A stretch of 64,000 bases of DNA from Heterohyrax brucei (GCA_028571685.1 CM053141.1:50156333-50220332), one strand, 5' to 3'. Positions 33,086-43,924 are shown, counted from the stretch's first letter. Numbers and translations are program-made. The notes: a model not told the origin generated them from the letters alone.

Positions 33086-35647
33086 GTTAATACTGATTAA
33101 TCATGAGTAGTAAAGATGCTTTTCCAGTGCACACAATATAAACTCCTTTAGGAATGTTTGTTTTCAGTAAAGACTCAAAGTAGATCAGTTCCCAGCATCT
33201 ACTTTATGAAAAGCAAACTTTCATTTTGCTGCAATAAAACTAATTTCACATATGTGGCTTTACATTTTAATCTTATCTAAAGTTCCATTAAGTCTGCTTT
33301 TGCTCTCCTGCTTCTAATTCTCTTCAGGTTTTCTGCTATCGTATCTGCTCCTCTTGCTGGCTCTGGGCAGCCTCTCTTCAATGCAAATGAATTCCCTAGG
33401 TGCAGCATCACAACACTGTCTCAATGTAGCAGTAAAGTAGGTTAAAGTTGACAGACTACTTATTCTGAAATATATAAATTGTTCTGAAAAAAATTGATGA
33501 TTAAAAGCAAGCAGAAAAGAAATATCCTCATCTTTGTTCACTTGGAGTATACTTTGAATTAAAAGGGCTATACAAAAATCAATTTAAAAAACTAGGTATC
33601 TAAATTGCAGAGGAAGTAGGTCACACCAGAATAGGACTCTAGATTCAAAGACATAATCTCTTTAAGCATGTTGATCTGAAATATTACAAAGAACACGAAG
33701 AAAATATTTAAGGAAAACAGAAAACAATTGAACTCCTTCACAAAGGAAAACACAAGGATATAGCAAAAGAACGAGTTGAATGACAACTTTAAAGTATGTG
33801 TATTTTTCTGTAAGTCTAAAACTACCCTAAGAAATAAAGTCTATAACGATAAAGAATATGGTGCCTTTTATCTCATTTCTTTTTTTAATCCTAAAAGGGC
33901 TTTGGAATCAGACAAGCAAAGAAATTTATACTAGTCCACAAAATCATACACATAATGCAGTTGTTTTAACTATATGACATTATACATTTAAAGAGCTAAG
34001 AGATAATGAACACAAACTGATAACATGATAACAAAGAAATTGTCTCAAAGATAGTGACATCATTGTTCAAGGAGCACACCTTTTGATTTCTGTGGAATAT
34101 CTGAGGACTTCTCTTAGGTCTCCAAATCACTTACATTATTTTGCAGTTGCTAACAATAGCAGGAGATTACTATGCTTTGTTTTCTTAACTAGAGAATTTA
34201 CCTTTGGAATCATACTTGACTGATACATTTTATAATCCACTGTGAAGTCATTTCTAGTCATTTCAAAGCATAAACACTTGTTCCCTTGTAAAATGCTTCA
34301 GCGCTTCGGCAAGAACACCAAGCGTATTGAGCTTTTGTTTCTTCCCATTTCTGGCTCTAAAAGTTTAAGAAATATGTGAATGAGTACGATTTAGCATGAC
34401 CAGAGTGATACTCATCCTCTGAATCAGTTTCATTAGATTAAGTACACAATAAGTCAGGAAGCATAAGAGTTTCAGATCCTAACCCAATATTTTGTATTGA
34501 TATCATACTTCGTAGTTTCACTTTAGCTCTTGATAGAACTCTCTCATGCGTGATTTTGTTGTGTTTGTTTTCTAAACATAACGTACTATCTGGCTACACA
34601 GACCTCACTAAGGCCTTTGCCTAAATAAATCTGTTTTCTATCCAGTACACACCATGAAAAAAAAAAATTCTCTTTAATGACAAAAAGACCATAGACTATA
34701 TACAATTATTTTTTAATTCAGCATAATAAAAATACAGTATTACTACCTCAGAAAGACAAACTCTTCTGGTTCAAGGACCATGTATTTGTTGTTACAAAAA
34801 TAATCCTTTCCACCCCGTGTTTGACAGAAATTCTGGAGACAACTCCACGCGATGTGGCGGTTGTTTCAATGCACAAACTGCAGTGATGGTGGGTTGGGAG
34901 ACAGATGTCACCCAAACTAGAGGAACTCAGACAATCCAGAAGTGTGTGAGGAACTTAATTCCAAGAAGCTTGGAAAGTGATGTTCATGAAACCAATGTGT
35001 AAGAAGCAGATGTATAAATTGAGCTGAAGTGCCCAAAATCCAGGAAATCAGAAGATAGGAGTAATTGTAAGCAGGGCCAGAGGAAAACGGAGGTTTATGG
35101 TGTAAAACTACATATGATTTGAAGTTCTGAGTTCAGCTATTCTCAACTCTTCACAAAATGATAGGTGAAAACAGATGAAATTCACTCGTCAGAACAGTAT
35201 AAAACCAAAATTGAGAATAAATTCACTAACAGACTCTTATCAAGAATTTTTGTAAACTCCAAACCTAAGAAAATGGGCTTGAAAAATGCAACTGATATTC
35301 CAACTCTACTTTGCCCAATCAAAAATAGACTTTCCCTCCCTGTTATTTTTCCTGACTCAGAAGCAAAGCTCTGTCAATCAGGCAACTAGGCAACTGTCCT
35401 TCTACAACACAGGTACCCTGTTTTGAGATTCTACTTATATAATCACCAGTTGCTATCATCATCAACACTTCTGGTTGTACATCTATTTGGAGAATACAGA
35501 AGTATATACAACAACTGGTAATGAATGAGTGTGTATCTGTGCTTTATGATGAAATTGTCCACTGAAGTTGCAATCCCGGCACACACCTCTAGTAATGAGA
35601 AGAAATGAGAATACCACATACCGTAGTTTTCAAAGAACCTTAATTTT
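33086..35647. other. Mostly unique sequence
   Basis: About 2.5 kb with no gene or repeat I can support. Short frames (for example 33,314-33,541 minus, 34,817-35,002 plus, 35,165-35,389 plus) have no recognisable domain. Confidence 0.55.
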
Positions 35648-35833
35648 TCTTGTTGCTGTTGTCTGGTGCTTTCGAGTCAGTTCCAACTCACAGTGACCAT
35701 ATGCGCAACAGAATGAAACGTCACCCAGCTGCAAGCCATTCTGACAATCAGTGATATGCACGAACCCCTTGTTCCAGCCACTGTGTCAGTCTCTCTTCTT
35801 GCGTCAGTCTCTCGTTTTTTGCTGACCCCTACT
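35648..35833 (-). mobile_element. RTE 3' end, short minus copy
   Basis: The minus strand begins at the right with the 'AAAGTAGGGGTCAGCAAAAA' stretch, then 'CAGTGGCTGGAACAAGGGG', 'GGATGGCTTGCAGCTGGG' in diverged form, and ends with GAGTTGGAACTGACTCGAAA and a CAACAACAAG tail. A small internal duplication (GTCAGTCTCTC...) is present. It abuts a plus-strand RTE copy. Confidence 0.82.
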
Positions 35834-36519
35834 TTATAGTTCAAGTTGGATTCAGAAGACAACATGGAACCAGGAATATCATTGCTGATGTCAGATGGAT
35901 CTTGGCTGAAAGCAGAGAATACCAGAAAGATGTCTACTTGTGTTTCATTGGCTATGAAAAGGCACTCGACTGTGTGGATCATAATAAATTATGGCTAACA
36001 TTGCCTAAAATGGGAATTCCAGAACATTTAATTATGCTCTTAAGGAATTTGTATATAGATCAAGAGGCAGTCGTGTGAACAGAACAAGGGGACACTGCAC
36101 GGTTTAAGGTCAGAAAAGGTGCGCATCCAGGTTATGTCCTTTCACCGTAACTTTTCAATCTGTATACCGAGCAAATAATTTGAGAAGCTGGATTCTATGA
36201 AGTAGAATGAGGCTTCAGGTCGGAAGATGACTCGCTAACAAACTGCATTATGCAGAAGACATCACATTACTTGTTGGAAGTGAAGAAGATTTTAAACACT
36301 GATGAAGATTAGATAGCAGCCTTCAGTATGGATTATACCTCAACATCAAGAAAACAAAAATCTTCACAACTGGACCAGTAAGAATATCATCATAAATAGA
36401 GAAAGGACTGAGGTTGTCAAGGATTTCATTTTTACTTGGGTCCACAATTAACACTCATGGAAACAGCAGTCAAGAAATGAAAAGACTCATTGCATTGGGA
36501 AAATCTGCTTCAAGGCATC
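35834..36519 (+). mobile_element. RTE with RT domain, segment before provirus
   Basis: RT-derived sequence: 'GFRRQHGTRNIIADVRWIL' to 'CFIGYEKALDCVDHNKLW', where the family's FIDYAKAFDCVDH has Gly for the metal-binding Asp. At 36,249-36,260 the catalytic YADD reads YAED. It continues to 'LITLGKSASRHL' and is cut by the provirus at 36,520. It resumes at 38,475. Confidence 0.9.
36515..36519. repeat. Target-site duplication of provirus, left
   Basis: GCATC, identical to 38,475-38,479. Five bases fits ERVL/MaLR-type integration. Confidence 0.95.
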
Positions 36520-36724
36520 TGTCATGGTTTGAATTGTGTCCCCCCAAAAATGTGTGCAGCCATGTGGCTGGGATATGGTTCCCAGTATCTTGGAAATGTC
36601 CTCCATTGTGTGGTTTTGCTAACCTGTATGTTAAAGGATTAGGGTGGGGCTGTGAATTCCTGCTGTGGGGGAAGTTTCCCTGGAGTATGGCTTGCCCCAC
36701 CCTTAATGCTTTTAGCTTGCAAGG

Positions 36725-36732
36725 AATAAAAG
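36725..36732 (+). promoter_or_regulatory. TATA-like box in 5' LTR
   Basis: AATAAAAG, lying about 225 bp upstream of the polyadenylation signal. The other LTRs of this group lack a confirmed start site, so the role is inferred from position and sequence only. Confidence 0.45.
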
Positions 36733-36948
36733 GAAAAAGAACCAAGGACAATTTGAGAACCTCGCTACCATCAAGCAAGCAGCACCGGGAGCAGAACGCG
36801 TCGTTCAGACCAGAGGTTCTTGCGTTAGGACGCTCCCTGGACAATGACTGATGCAATACCGGACTTTCCTCCAGAGCCGTCAAGGGGAAAGTCTTTCCCT
36901 GGAATGGACACCCTGAATATGGACTTGCAACCTACCGGACTGTGTAAG

Positions 36949-36954
36949 AATAAA
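36949..36954 (+). promoter_or_regulatory. Polyadenylation signal in LTR
   Basis: AATAAA about 65 bp before the LTR end, followed by a T-rich stretch. The same signal recurs in the 3' LTR at 38,403-38,408. Confidence 0.75.
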
Positions 36955-37020
36955 TCTTTCTTTGTTAAAGCCATCCACTCTGTGGTATTTCTGTTAGAGC
37001 AGCCCTAGCTGACTAAAACA

Positions 37021-37973
37021 GAATTGGTACCAGGAGTGGGGTGCTGCTCTAGCAAATACCTAAAATGTGGAAGCCACTTTGAAACTGCCAATGGATAGAA
37101 GATTCAGAAGGAATGAAGAAGGTGCAGACGGTGAGAAACAACAGAGGACCGGCAGCAGCGGCAGCGGCAGCAGCAGAACCAGAGGCAGCGCTGGAGCCGA
37201 CCCGTGGAGCAAGAGAGGTCAGTGCCTGCGCAGAGTTTTCCTCGCGGAACGGGGTGCCTCTGGGCACTTGAATCGGTGAGCTGGCCTTGCTGACCCACAG
37301 AGTGAGAGAGTTGAGTCCCTTTGGGCAGGATGCTTTCCAGCAAGAGTGGGGTGCCTCCGGGCACTTAAACCAGTGGAGCTACAGAGCTTTGGAACACCTG
37401 CCTGGCAGGGCAGATGTGGGCCTGAGGCCCAGGCCATGCGGCCATAGGAAGCTGAAGCTGAAGAGGCAGATAGCGTGAGAAGCTGAGCTGCCTCAGTCTC
37501 AAGAGGTATGGCCATGACCTCAGGGGTTTGAAAGGGTGGAACCATGGCGTGCTGTGTTCGTAAGGGTGGAATTGCCACTCAGTTGGGCTTAGGGTGCTCC
37601 TAAAGCCGATGGGACAGAGTTTCTGTCCAAGTGGGCCTTGAAGGCAGAGTTGTAGCACGGGGCTGGAGGTCTCCACTCAGAAACCTGAGAGTGTGGCTGA
37701 TACCTAGAGTCTGGAGAGCATTGCTGTTGTGTAGAATGTCTCAGAAAATGTAAGAGTATTTCCGAAGCTTTGAGGGCTAATGTAATGTGTTCTGTTGACT
37801 TGCCTGTTGCCTGTTAATGCCTTCTAAGTTTCACAGATGTAGAAGAGTTTTTGTATTTTGGACTTGGAGCTGATTTAAGACTTCTGTTATATGGATGGAC
37901 ATAATTTTGCTATGGTGAGATGAATGTGTTAAATGTTTTTGTGATGTGATTTTTGGGTTGTCAAAGGGTGGGA
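37021..37973 (+). repeat. Internal region of provirus, noncoding, GC-rich
   Basis: Starts with the primer-binding site and ends with the polypurine tract AAAGGGTGGGA at 37,963-37,973. The first half is GC- and CpG-rich, including a GCAGCGGCAGCGGCAGCAGC-type tract (about 37,153-37,172). An imperfect direct repeat with core GGGTGCCTCYGGGCACTT lies at 37,252 and 37,349. The longest frames (86 and 119 codons) lie on the minus strand and resemble no retroviral protein. Confidence 0.9.
37025..37041 (+). promoter_or_regulatory. Primer-binding site, tRNA-Leu(UAA)
   Basis: TGGTACCAGGAGTGGGG lies four bases after the LTR. From memory it is complementary over 17 nt to the 3' end of mammalian tRNA-Leu(UAA) including CCA. 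ERVL/MaLR elements use leucine tRNA primers. Confidence 0.8.
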
Positions 37974-38474
37974 TGTCATGGTTTGAATTGTGTCCCCCCA
38001 AAAATGTGTGCAGCCATGTGGCTGGGATATGGTTCCCAGTATCTTGGAAATGTCCTCCATTGTGTGGTTTTGCTAACCTGTATGTTAAAGGATTAGGGTG
38101 GGGCTGTGAATTCCTGCTGTGGGGGAAGTTTCCCTGGAGTATGGCTTGCCCCACCCTTAATGCTTTTAGCTTGCAAGGAATAAAAGGAAAAAGAACCAAG
38201 GACAATTTGAGAACCTCGCTACCATCAAGCAAGCAGCACCGGGAGCAGAACGCGTCGTTCAGACCAGAGGTTCTTGCGTTAGGACGCTCCCTGGACAATG
38301 ACTGATGCAATACCGGACTTTCCTCCAGAGCCGTCAAGGGGAAAGTCTTTCCCTGGAATGGACACCCTGAATATGGACTTGCAACCTACCGGACTGTGTA
38401 AGAATAAATCTTTCTTTGTTAAAGCCATCCACTCTGTGGTATTTCTGTTAGAGCAGCCCTAGCTGACTAAAACA
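37974..38474 (+). repeat. 3' LTR of provirus
   Basis: 501 bp, same sequence as 36,520-37,020 in a full side-by-side reading. Confidence 0.95.
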
Positions 38475-38985
38475 GCATCTCTTTAAAGTATTGAAAAGTA
38501 AAGATGTCAGCTTGAAGAGTAAAGTGAGCTTAACCCAAGCCATGGTATTTTTGATTGTATCACATGCATACAAAAGCTGGAAAATGATCAAGGAAGACAG
38601 AAGAATTGATGCCTTTGTATTGTGGCGGTGGAGAAGAATGTGGACTGTACAGTGAACCACCAAACGAACAAACAGTTCTGTTCTGGAAGAGGTACAACCA
38701 AAGTGCTCCTTGGAAGCAAAGATGGCAAGACTACTTCTTACATACTTCAGACATGTTGTCAGGAAGGATCAGTCCCTGGAGAAGGACATCACACTTGGTA
38801 GAGTGGAAGATCAGTGAAAAAGATGAAGACCCTCCACAAAATGGATTGACACAGTGACTGCAACAATGGGCTTAAGCATAAAAATGATTGTGGATATGGT
38901 GCAAGACCAGGCAGTGTTTTGTTCTGTTATGCATAGGGTTGTTATGAGCCAGAACTTACTCGACAACACCTAACAATAACAACAC
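38475..38985 (+). mobile_element. RTE, segment after provirus to 3' end
   Basis: It continues the RTE with 'tctttaaagtattgaaaagtaaagatgtcag' and the C-terminal frame remnants ('LTQWLLRSAKRHWI' decayed, EEVQPKCSLEAKMARLLLTY in shifted frames). It ends with the tail 'agccagaacttactcgaca' and 'acacctaacaataacaac'. The first five bases are the duplicated GCATC. Confidence 0.9.
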
Positions 38986-38989
38986 TTTA

Positions 38990-39500
38990 TAACACTTCTT
39001 CCAGAACAGGATTGTCCATTCTTTTTGCAGTCCATGGTATATTCAATATTCTTTGCCAACACCATAATTCAAAGGCATGAATTCTTCAGGTTTTCATGTT
39101 TATCATCCCATTCGCCTACAAATGAGGCAATTGAAACCACCATGGTTTGGGTCAGGTGTACCTCAATCTTCAAGGTAGTATCTTTGCTTTTCAACACTTT
39201 AAAAAGGTCACTTGCAGTAAATGTGCCTAGTGCAATGTATCAAATGCAGAACATGTTCTTCCCTTTTGTTTTTCTATCTCTAGGTCTTTGCATGTGACAT
39301 TATGATACTTTGTCTTCTTGAATTCCCCTTTGAAAGTTTCTGCTTGATTCTTTTACTTCATCATTTTTCCTTTAGCTACCCAATGCTCAACAGCAAGTTT
39401 CACAATCTATTCTGAGATCCAGTTAGGTCTTTTCTTTCCCTTTTTCCTTTATAAGGACATCTTGCTTTCTTCATGTATATTTGTCTTTCACCACATTGTT
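38990..39500 (-). mobile_element. RTE, minus-strand copy with internal deletion
   Basis: The minus strand reads from the C-terminal RTE domain (38,990-39,250, for example the complement of 'atggtatattcaatattctttgcc') straight into the upstream region ('gttcttcccttttgtttttcta', 'gcatgtgacattatgatactttg', 'aggtcttttctttccctttttcc'). Compared with other copies, about a kilobase of the RT region is missing. It lies tail to tail with the plus-strand RTE on its left. Confidence 0.8.
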
Positions 39501-39778
39501 TAGTGAAAGTATAACAATCGACAAGCTTCCTCACACTTCTCATTCTGACAAAATTATAGAGAAGCATCAAGTGTGCAATCATCCAGAGCCTAGCCTCTCA
39601 CAAATATTTGATTCAGTGGTGGTAATATTTAGCTTATTTCTATTGCCATCTTATACCATGGGTTAGCAGTGTCACCTTTAGTACTGGAGGCAGAGTCATC
39701 ATTGTCTTTAAGACTAGCCAGACTGGAAGAGCCATTCAGAAAACCCATCCTTATGATTTTGTTCCTCTTGAAGCAAAC
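39501..39778. other. Unassigned sequence
   Basis: No gene or certain repeat. It may still belong to the RTE. Confidence 0.4.
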
Positions 39779-40246
39779 GTCTTAGGCTGGGTTCTCTAGA
39801 GGTGTAAAACCAGCGAACATATGTACATATGCAAATACATAAAGAGAGATTTATTTGAAGAAAATGTCTCATATAGTTATAGACTCCTGCAAGTCCTAAA
39901 TCCACGGATCAAGCATCGTATTGGAGGCTCCTCCTGACCCATATGGATGCAGAGGCTGCTGAACTCAGTCAGCAGATCACATGGCAGGCTTCTGGATCAC
40001 ATGGCTGCAAGAGCTGGTGAATCCCCAAATCCGTAGGACAGGTGACAGGCTACCGGATCATGTGAAAGATCAAGAGAGAGAGAGCTTTGCCAGAATATCT
40101 ATGCATATCAGATGGAGGCCTCAGTCCCTGGAAACGCCCCTTTCCACTGATTGGTAGCTTCTATTAGATCACAAAGTGGAAGATGGTTACCACTGAGAAT
40201 CAGAGCCTAGCCATGCTGATGCATGGCTTTGACCATCGCATACACA
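39779..40246 (-). mobile_element. ERVL/MaLR-like LTR, minus strand
   Basis: The left end 'tcttaggctgggttctctagagg' equals the complement of the LTR 3' end seen at 41,895-41,916. The right end stops near 'cagagcctagccatgctgatgc', so the outermost 5' bases are missing. Same group as 28,549-29,265 ('aatcccaaatcagcagttc', 'ggtgacaggttgctgg' type units). Confidence 0.72.
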
Positions 40247-40271
40247 CATACATGCAAATACAATACATATA

Positions 40272-40748
40272 TATCTTAGTCATCTAGTGCTGCTATAATA
40301 GAAATATCACAAGTAGATGGCTTTAACAGAAGTTTATTCTGTCATAGTATAGTAGGCTGCAAGTCCAAATTCAGAATATCAGCTCCAGGTGATGGCTTTC
40401 TCTATATTAGCTCTGGAGGAAGATCCTTGTCATCAGTCTTCCCTTGGTCTGGGAAATCTTAGCCCAGGAAGCTGAACCTCAGGTCCAAAGGATGTGCTCT
40501 GCTCCCAGCACTGCTTTCTTGGTGATGTAAAGGCCCTATGTCTCTGTGCTTAAGACATTATCTAATTTTGTAGACTTCGTCAATTATAACTGCCACTAAT
40601 GCATTTTATTTAATCCTGCTTATAGAATTTACAACACACAGGAAAAGGCATCAAATGACAAAATGGTGAATAATGGCACAGTCACAACAATCATGGTCTA
40701 ACCAAATTGATACATACAATTTGGAGGGACACAATTCAATCCTTGACA
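40272..40748 (-). mobile_element. MaLR-like solo LTR, minus strand
   Basis: The complement runs TGTCAAGGATTGAATTGTG to TGACTAAGATA. ATATA flanks both sides (40,267-40,271 and 40,749-40,753), a plausible but low-complexity duplication. Same group as 25,181 and 60,331. Confidence 0.85.
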
Positions 40749-40756
40749 ATATACAT

Positions 40757-41205
40757 ATTCTTATTGTTATCTAGTGTTGCTCCAACAGAAATACAAAAAG
40801 TGAGTGCTTTCACAGAGAGAAATTTATTCTCTCACAATCTAAGAGGTGCTAGCTCTAGAGGAAGTTTTTCTGTCAGCTCTTGGGGAAGGTCCTTGTCCTG
40901 ACTCTACCCCAAGTGTAAGAGTTTCTCAGTGCAGGGACCCCAGGTCCATGGGCCATATTCACCAAGTGGCACTATTTTCCTGGTGGTGTAAGGTCCCTTT
41001 GTCTCTCTGCTCACTTCTCTCATTTCAAAAGAAATTGGCTCAAGCAATAACCGAATCTTGTTAATCGAGTCCTGCCTCATTACAATAACAGCCTCTAATC
41101 CTGGCTTATTAATGTCACAGAGGTAGGATTAAGACGCATAAGAAAGTCATATTAAATGACAAAATGGTAGACAACCTCAGAATATTGAGAATCATGGCCT
41201 ACATA
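40757..41205 (-). mobile_element. MaLR-like LTR, minus strand, truncated
   Basis: It starts at 'tcttattgttatctagtgttgctcc' and runs to 'agaatcatggcctacatac' before the last 5' segment of the LTR. Arranged head to tail with the previous LTR but diverged from it (not a recent duplicate). Confidence 0.82.
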
Positions 41206-41368
41206 CTTAAACGTACATCTTTTTGGTTATTGTTGCAAAATTGTATATCCATAGTTCAGATACTTGTGTTGTTCAGATCCACTGATTTGGGTCCCTGTCC
41301 CTTTTGACCACTTATCTAGCTTGGTCTTCAACTTCAGTTGTCCAATTCCTTGTTAACCTTGCTGTGAT

Positions 41369-41916
41369 TGTTAAGACTGTCAACTTGGCTGGACTATGAT
41401 TCTCAGTGGTTTGGAAGTTATCATGTAGTTTGTCAATCCTATGATGATGTGATCATTTCCATGGTGAGATGTGATATTATGTGGTCACCTCCATGGTGGG
41501 GTCTGCTGTGAAAAGCTAATCAGTTATCGGAAAGGGAGTTTCTTTGTGGATATGACCTCTACGCACTGTAAGGGTACTTTCTGGCTTTTGCTCACCCTGG
41601 ATGCTGCAGCTGGCTCCTACTTTTCCGACATGTGGTTCTTGGAACTTGAACGAGCAGCTTACCTGCCATCTTACCTGTCGAACTTGGGATTTTTTAGTCT
41701 ACCCAGCTTGTAGGCAAGAGCCTTGGTGTCTGACTTCTCAATCTTGGGTTCCCCAGGCCCTGTGACTACCTAAATCAGAAGTCTCCAGCTTGAGCACAGA
41801 TTTGGGGTGTTCCAGCTTCAACAATCTGTGAACAATTTCCTTTTATTTAAATCTCTTTATATGGCTATTTATAAGCTTTCCCGGTTTTGCTTCTCTAGAA
41901 AACCCAGACTAAAATA
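41369..41916 (+). mobile_element. ERVL/MaLR-like LTR, plus strand
   Basis: It begins TGTTAAGACTGTCAACTTGG and ends 'ctctagaaaacccagactaaaata'. It contains the repeat-like units 'gatgtgatcatttccatggtg' and 'gatattatgtggtcacctcc'. An 80-codon frame inside (41,471-41,713) has no recognisable domain. The target duplication is unclear. Confidence 0.75.
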
Positions 41917-43744
41917 TTTTCTCTACAACATCTGCCTGACTTCACAGTATCATTGGAATTTTTAGGATGAGACTTCAGGCCCATCTATTAGCTACTTTTC
42001 CTGTTTCAGCCACTTCACACCATTAACCTGCCCTGTGACTTCCCAAGTCCTGACACTGACTCTTTTTCTCTCACTTCATGTGAGACTGTTGTTTGAAATG
42101 AAATAGTTGGTTACTGGGACCCCATGAAGGCCAAGCCACAAAGACAAAACAAGTTGATAAAAATTTGTTTAGTTCATAGTTCTTACAAAATCAGCTTCGC
42201 ACATGGAGAAATCTGATGTCAGTAAGAACTGAGACAGGAAAGTGAAGACAGCACTAAATTCTCTTTTGGGGGAGATAGAAAAAATGTAAACAGTTGTAAT
42301 TAAGAGATTAGAAAAATACTACTAGAAGAATAAACACAATAATAAGAATGGATCATAAGAATAATTATTGTCAGATTCTCCTATTGCTGGAAGTAGCCAA
42401 AGCTAGTGTTATTTGTGAATACTTCAGAAACTTTTATTCATTTTTTTAATAAGCAAAAAAACTTGTTGCTGTACATTTGGGGAAGTGTTATATATTTTTC
42501 ACCAGCATACTGAGAACATTTTCAACTGATGTGTTGCTGCCGTGTCTAAGCTTAAACTCTGAGACTTAAATCTTCACATCTGGAGAAGCTTAGCTTTAGA
42601 AGACTTGTCTTTTAACTGCCTTCCAACCACACTCATTGCACATTGTTTATTACCACTATCTGTGTCTTTTCTCTGGCTTTTCAAAACAATGCACCCAGTT
42701 CAGGTAACGAATAGCTGGGTAAAAATACAAACAGATCTTGAAAGTTTCATAATTCTTCTAAACATCTTGAAATAAAATTTCTAGACCTATAGTAAACTCA
42801 CACTGAATTTCAGGGTTTTTGTTGGGTTAATTTACCATTTTACCAGCCTTGATGCTGACTTGATGTTTTTGTTTGTTTAATGTAAATAGTCTTTCTAATC
42901 CCACAAAGTAGAAACTAAATTTACAAATGTAAAGCCATTTTACTTTGATTTAGTACTTTTTCAAGACTAGCTTCACAAATCAGTGTTTCAACTTTGACAG
43001 CAGAGTACTTTCAAAAAGATATTTTCCCTGCATCCTTAAAAGAAAAGGACTAAGACCTTTGCTGAAGGGATTCTTTTCTCTCCTCTGAAGATAAACACTG
43101 GAAGAGAGCAAGGTTGAAAGGATCAAGATCGTGATAGAGCTCTTTTGTCCAAAAGTAACTGTTGAGCCTAAAAGCCTGAGGTCATGCAGGTGGGATGCAA
43201 TCCAAAGGATTATTCCTGTTGTTTCTTTATTGTTAAATCAAGTCCCATTCTCAGAAAGAAAAAATTAGCGGAGATCTCTATGTGGCACTAAGGATGAAGC
43301 TATGGACTATGATTTAGAAGACCACAGATAAAATATAACCACTTTGAGCCTCACTTTTCAACATATATAATATCAATGACTACCGTTCATTTAACAAGTT
43401 GAATGTGTTAGATCTTTCCTCCTATTATCTCTGACCCTCACAATATCTCAGCATGTGATTTGTGAAACTCATTTAATTGACTTAAAAAACTTGAGTCAAT
43501 TTTATACTTTAATGCCTGCCATGTTATCTAACGTTTTTGTGAAAATTAAATGAAATGACACATGTAAAAACCATTTGAATATTAAAGCTGCTATTCTACG
43601 TAAGAAGAACTTTTGGCTACCTTTCTTGAAATCAATTTCATGGATATTTTTTCACAATCTAGTTGCTCTGAGAAGAAAAAGAAATTGTGTACAGATTATA
43701 AATCTTAACCGAATCAGCTGTAAGTTAAAAAAGAAAAACAAACA
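41917..43744. other. Mostly unique sequence
   Basis: About 1.8 kb without a recognisable gene or repeat. Confidence 0.55.
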
Positions 43745-43902
43745 AACAAAACGCTGCTTTCAAGTTAACTCTGATTCATAGAACGCTTGTAGGACAGAAT
43801 AGAACTGCCCCATAGAGTTTCCAAGGAATGCCTGGCAGATTTGAACTGCCAACCTTCTTGTTAGCCACCAAAGCACTTGAGCACTAAATTACTAGGGTTT
43901 CC
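43745..43902 (-). mobile_element. AfroSINE
   Basis: The tail is replaced by an (AAAC)-rich stretch. The core 'aactctgattcatagaacg', 'aggacagaatagaactgccc' and the head near 'ctagggttt' are present. Confidence 0.88.
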
Positions 43903-43924
43903 AAGAACACACAGACACACATTT

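Larger units (their letters stand above)
36520..37020 (+). repeat. 5' LTR of provirus
   Basis: 501 bp, TGTCATGGTTTG...ACTAAAACA. It carries an AATAAAAG TATA-like box (36,725-36,732) and the AATAAA polyadenylation signal (36,949-36,954). CpGs sit in an ACGCGTCG cluster near 36,797. Confidence 0.95.
36520..38474 (+). mobile_element. Complete MaLR-type (ERVL-class) non-autonomous provirus
   Basis: The 1955-bp element has the order 5' LTR (501 bp), primer-binding site, 953-bp internal region, polypurine tract, 3' LTR (501 bp). The LTRs begin TG and end CA and are identical as far as I can read. The start of the internal region (GTGGGGTGCTGCTCTAGC, 'aaaatgtggaagccactttg') matches the MaLR internal consensus (THE1/MST/MLT group, class III). 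No gag, pro, pol or env frame is present, so it must have been copied by enzymes supplied in trans. The host is an RTE copy that joins exactly if the element and one GCATC are removed. Retained CpGs support a recent insertion. Inference: a recent member of a lineage generally seen as old in mammals. Confidence 0.95.

Noticed and set aside
36470-36883. 137-codon minus-strand frame across the 5' LTR (related 168-codon frame in the 3' LTR region, 37,831-38,337)
   Set aside because: The frames are antisense and open only because the LTRs are duplicated and fairly GC-rich. They resemble no retroviral or cellular protein and differ outside the LTRs.
37141-37200. CAG/CGG-type tract as an expandable disease-like repeat
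   Set aside because: It is short and interrupted, and belongs to the provirus interior.
37049-37676. Open frames of 60-119 codons in the internal region of the provirus
   Set aside because: The frames overlap in several registers and lack any domain, as expected of GC-rich noncoding sequence.
40267-40753. ATATA at both sides of the LTR as firm proof of integration
   Set aside because: The match is real but low in complexity next to AT-rich spacer, so it is used as weak support only.
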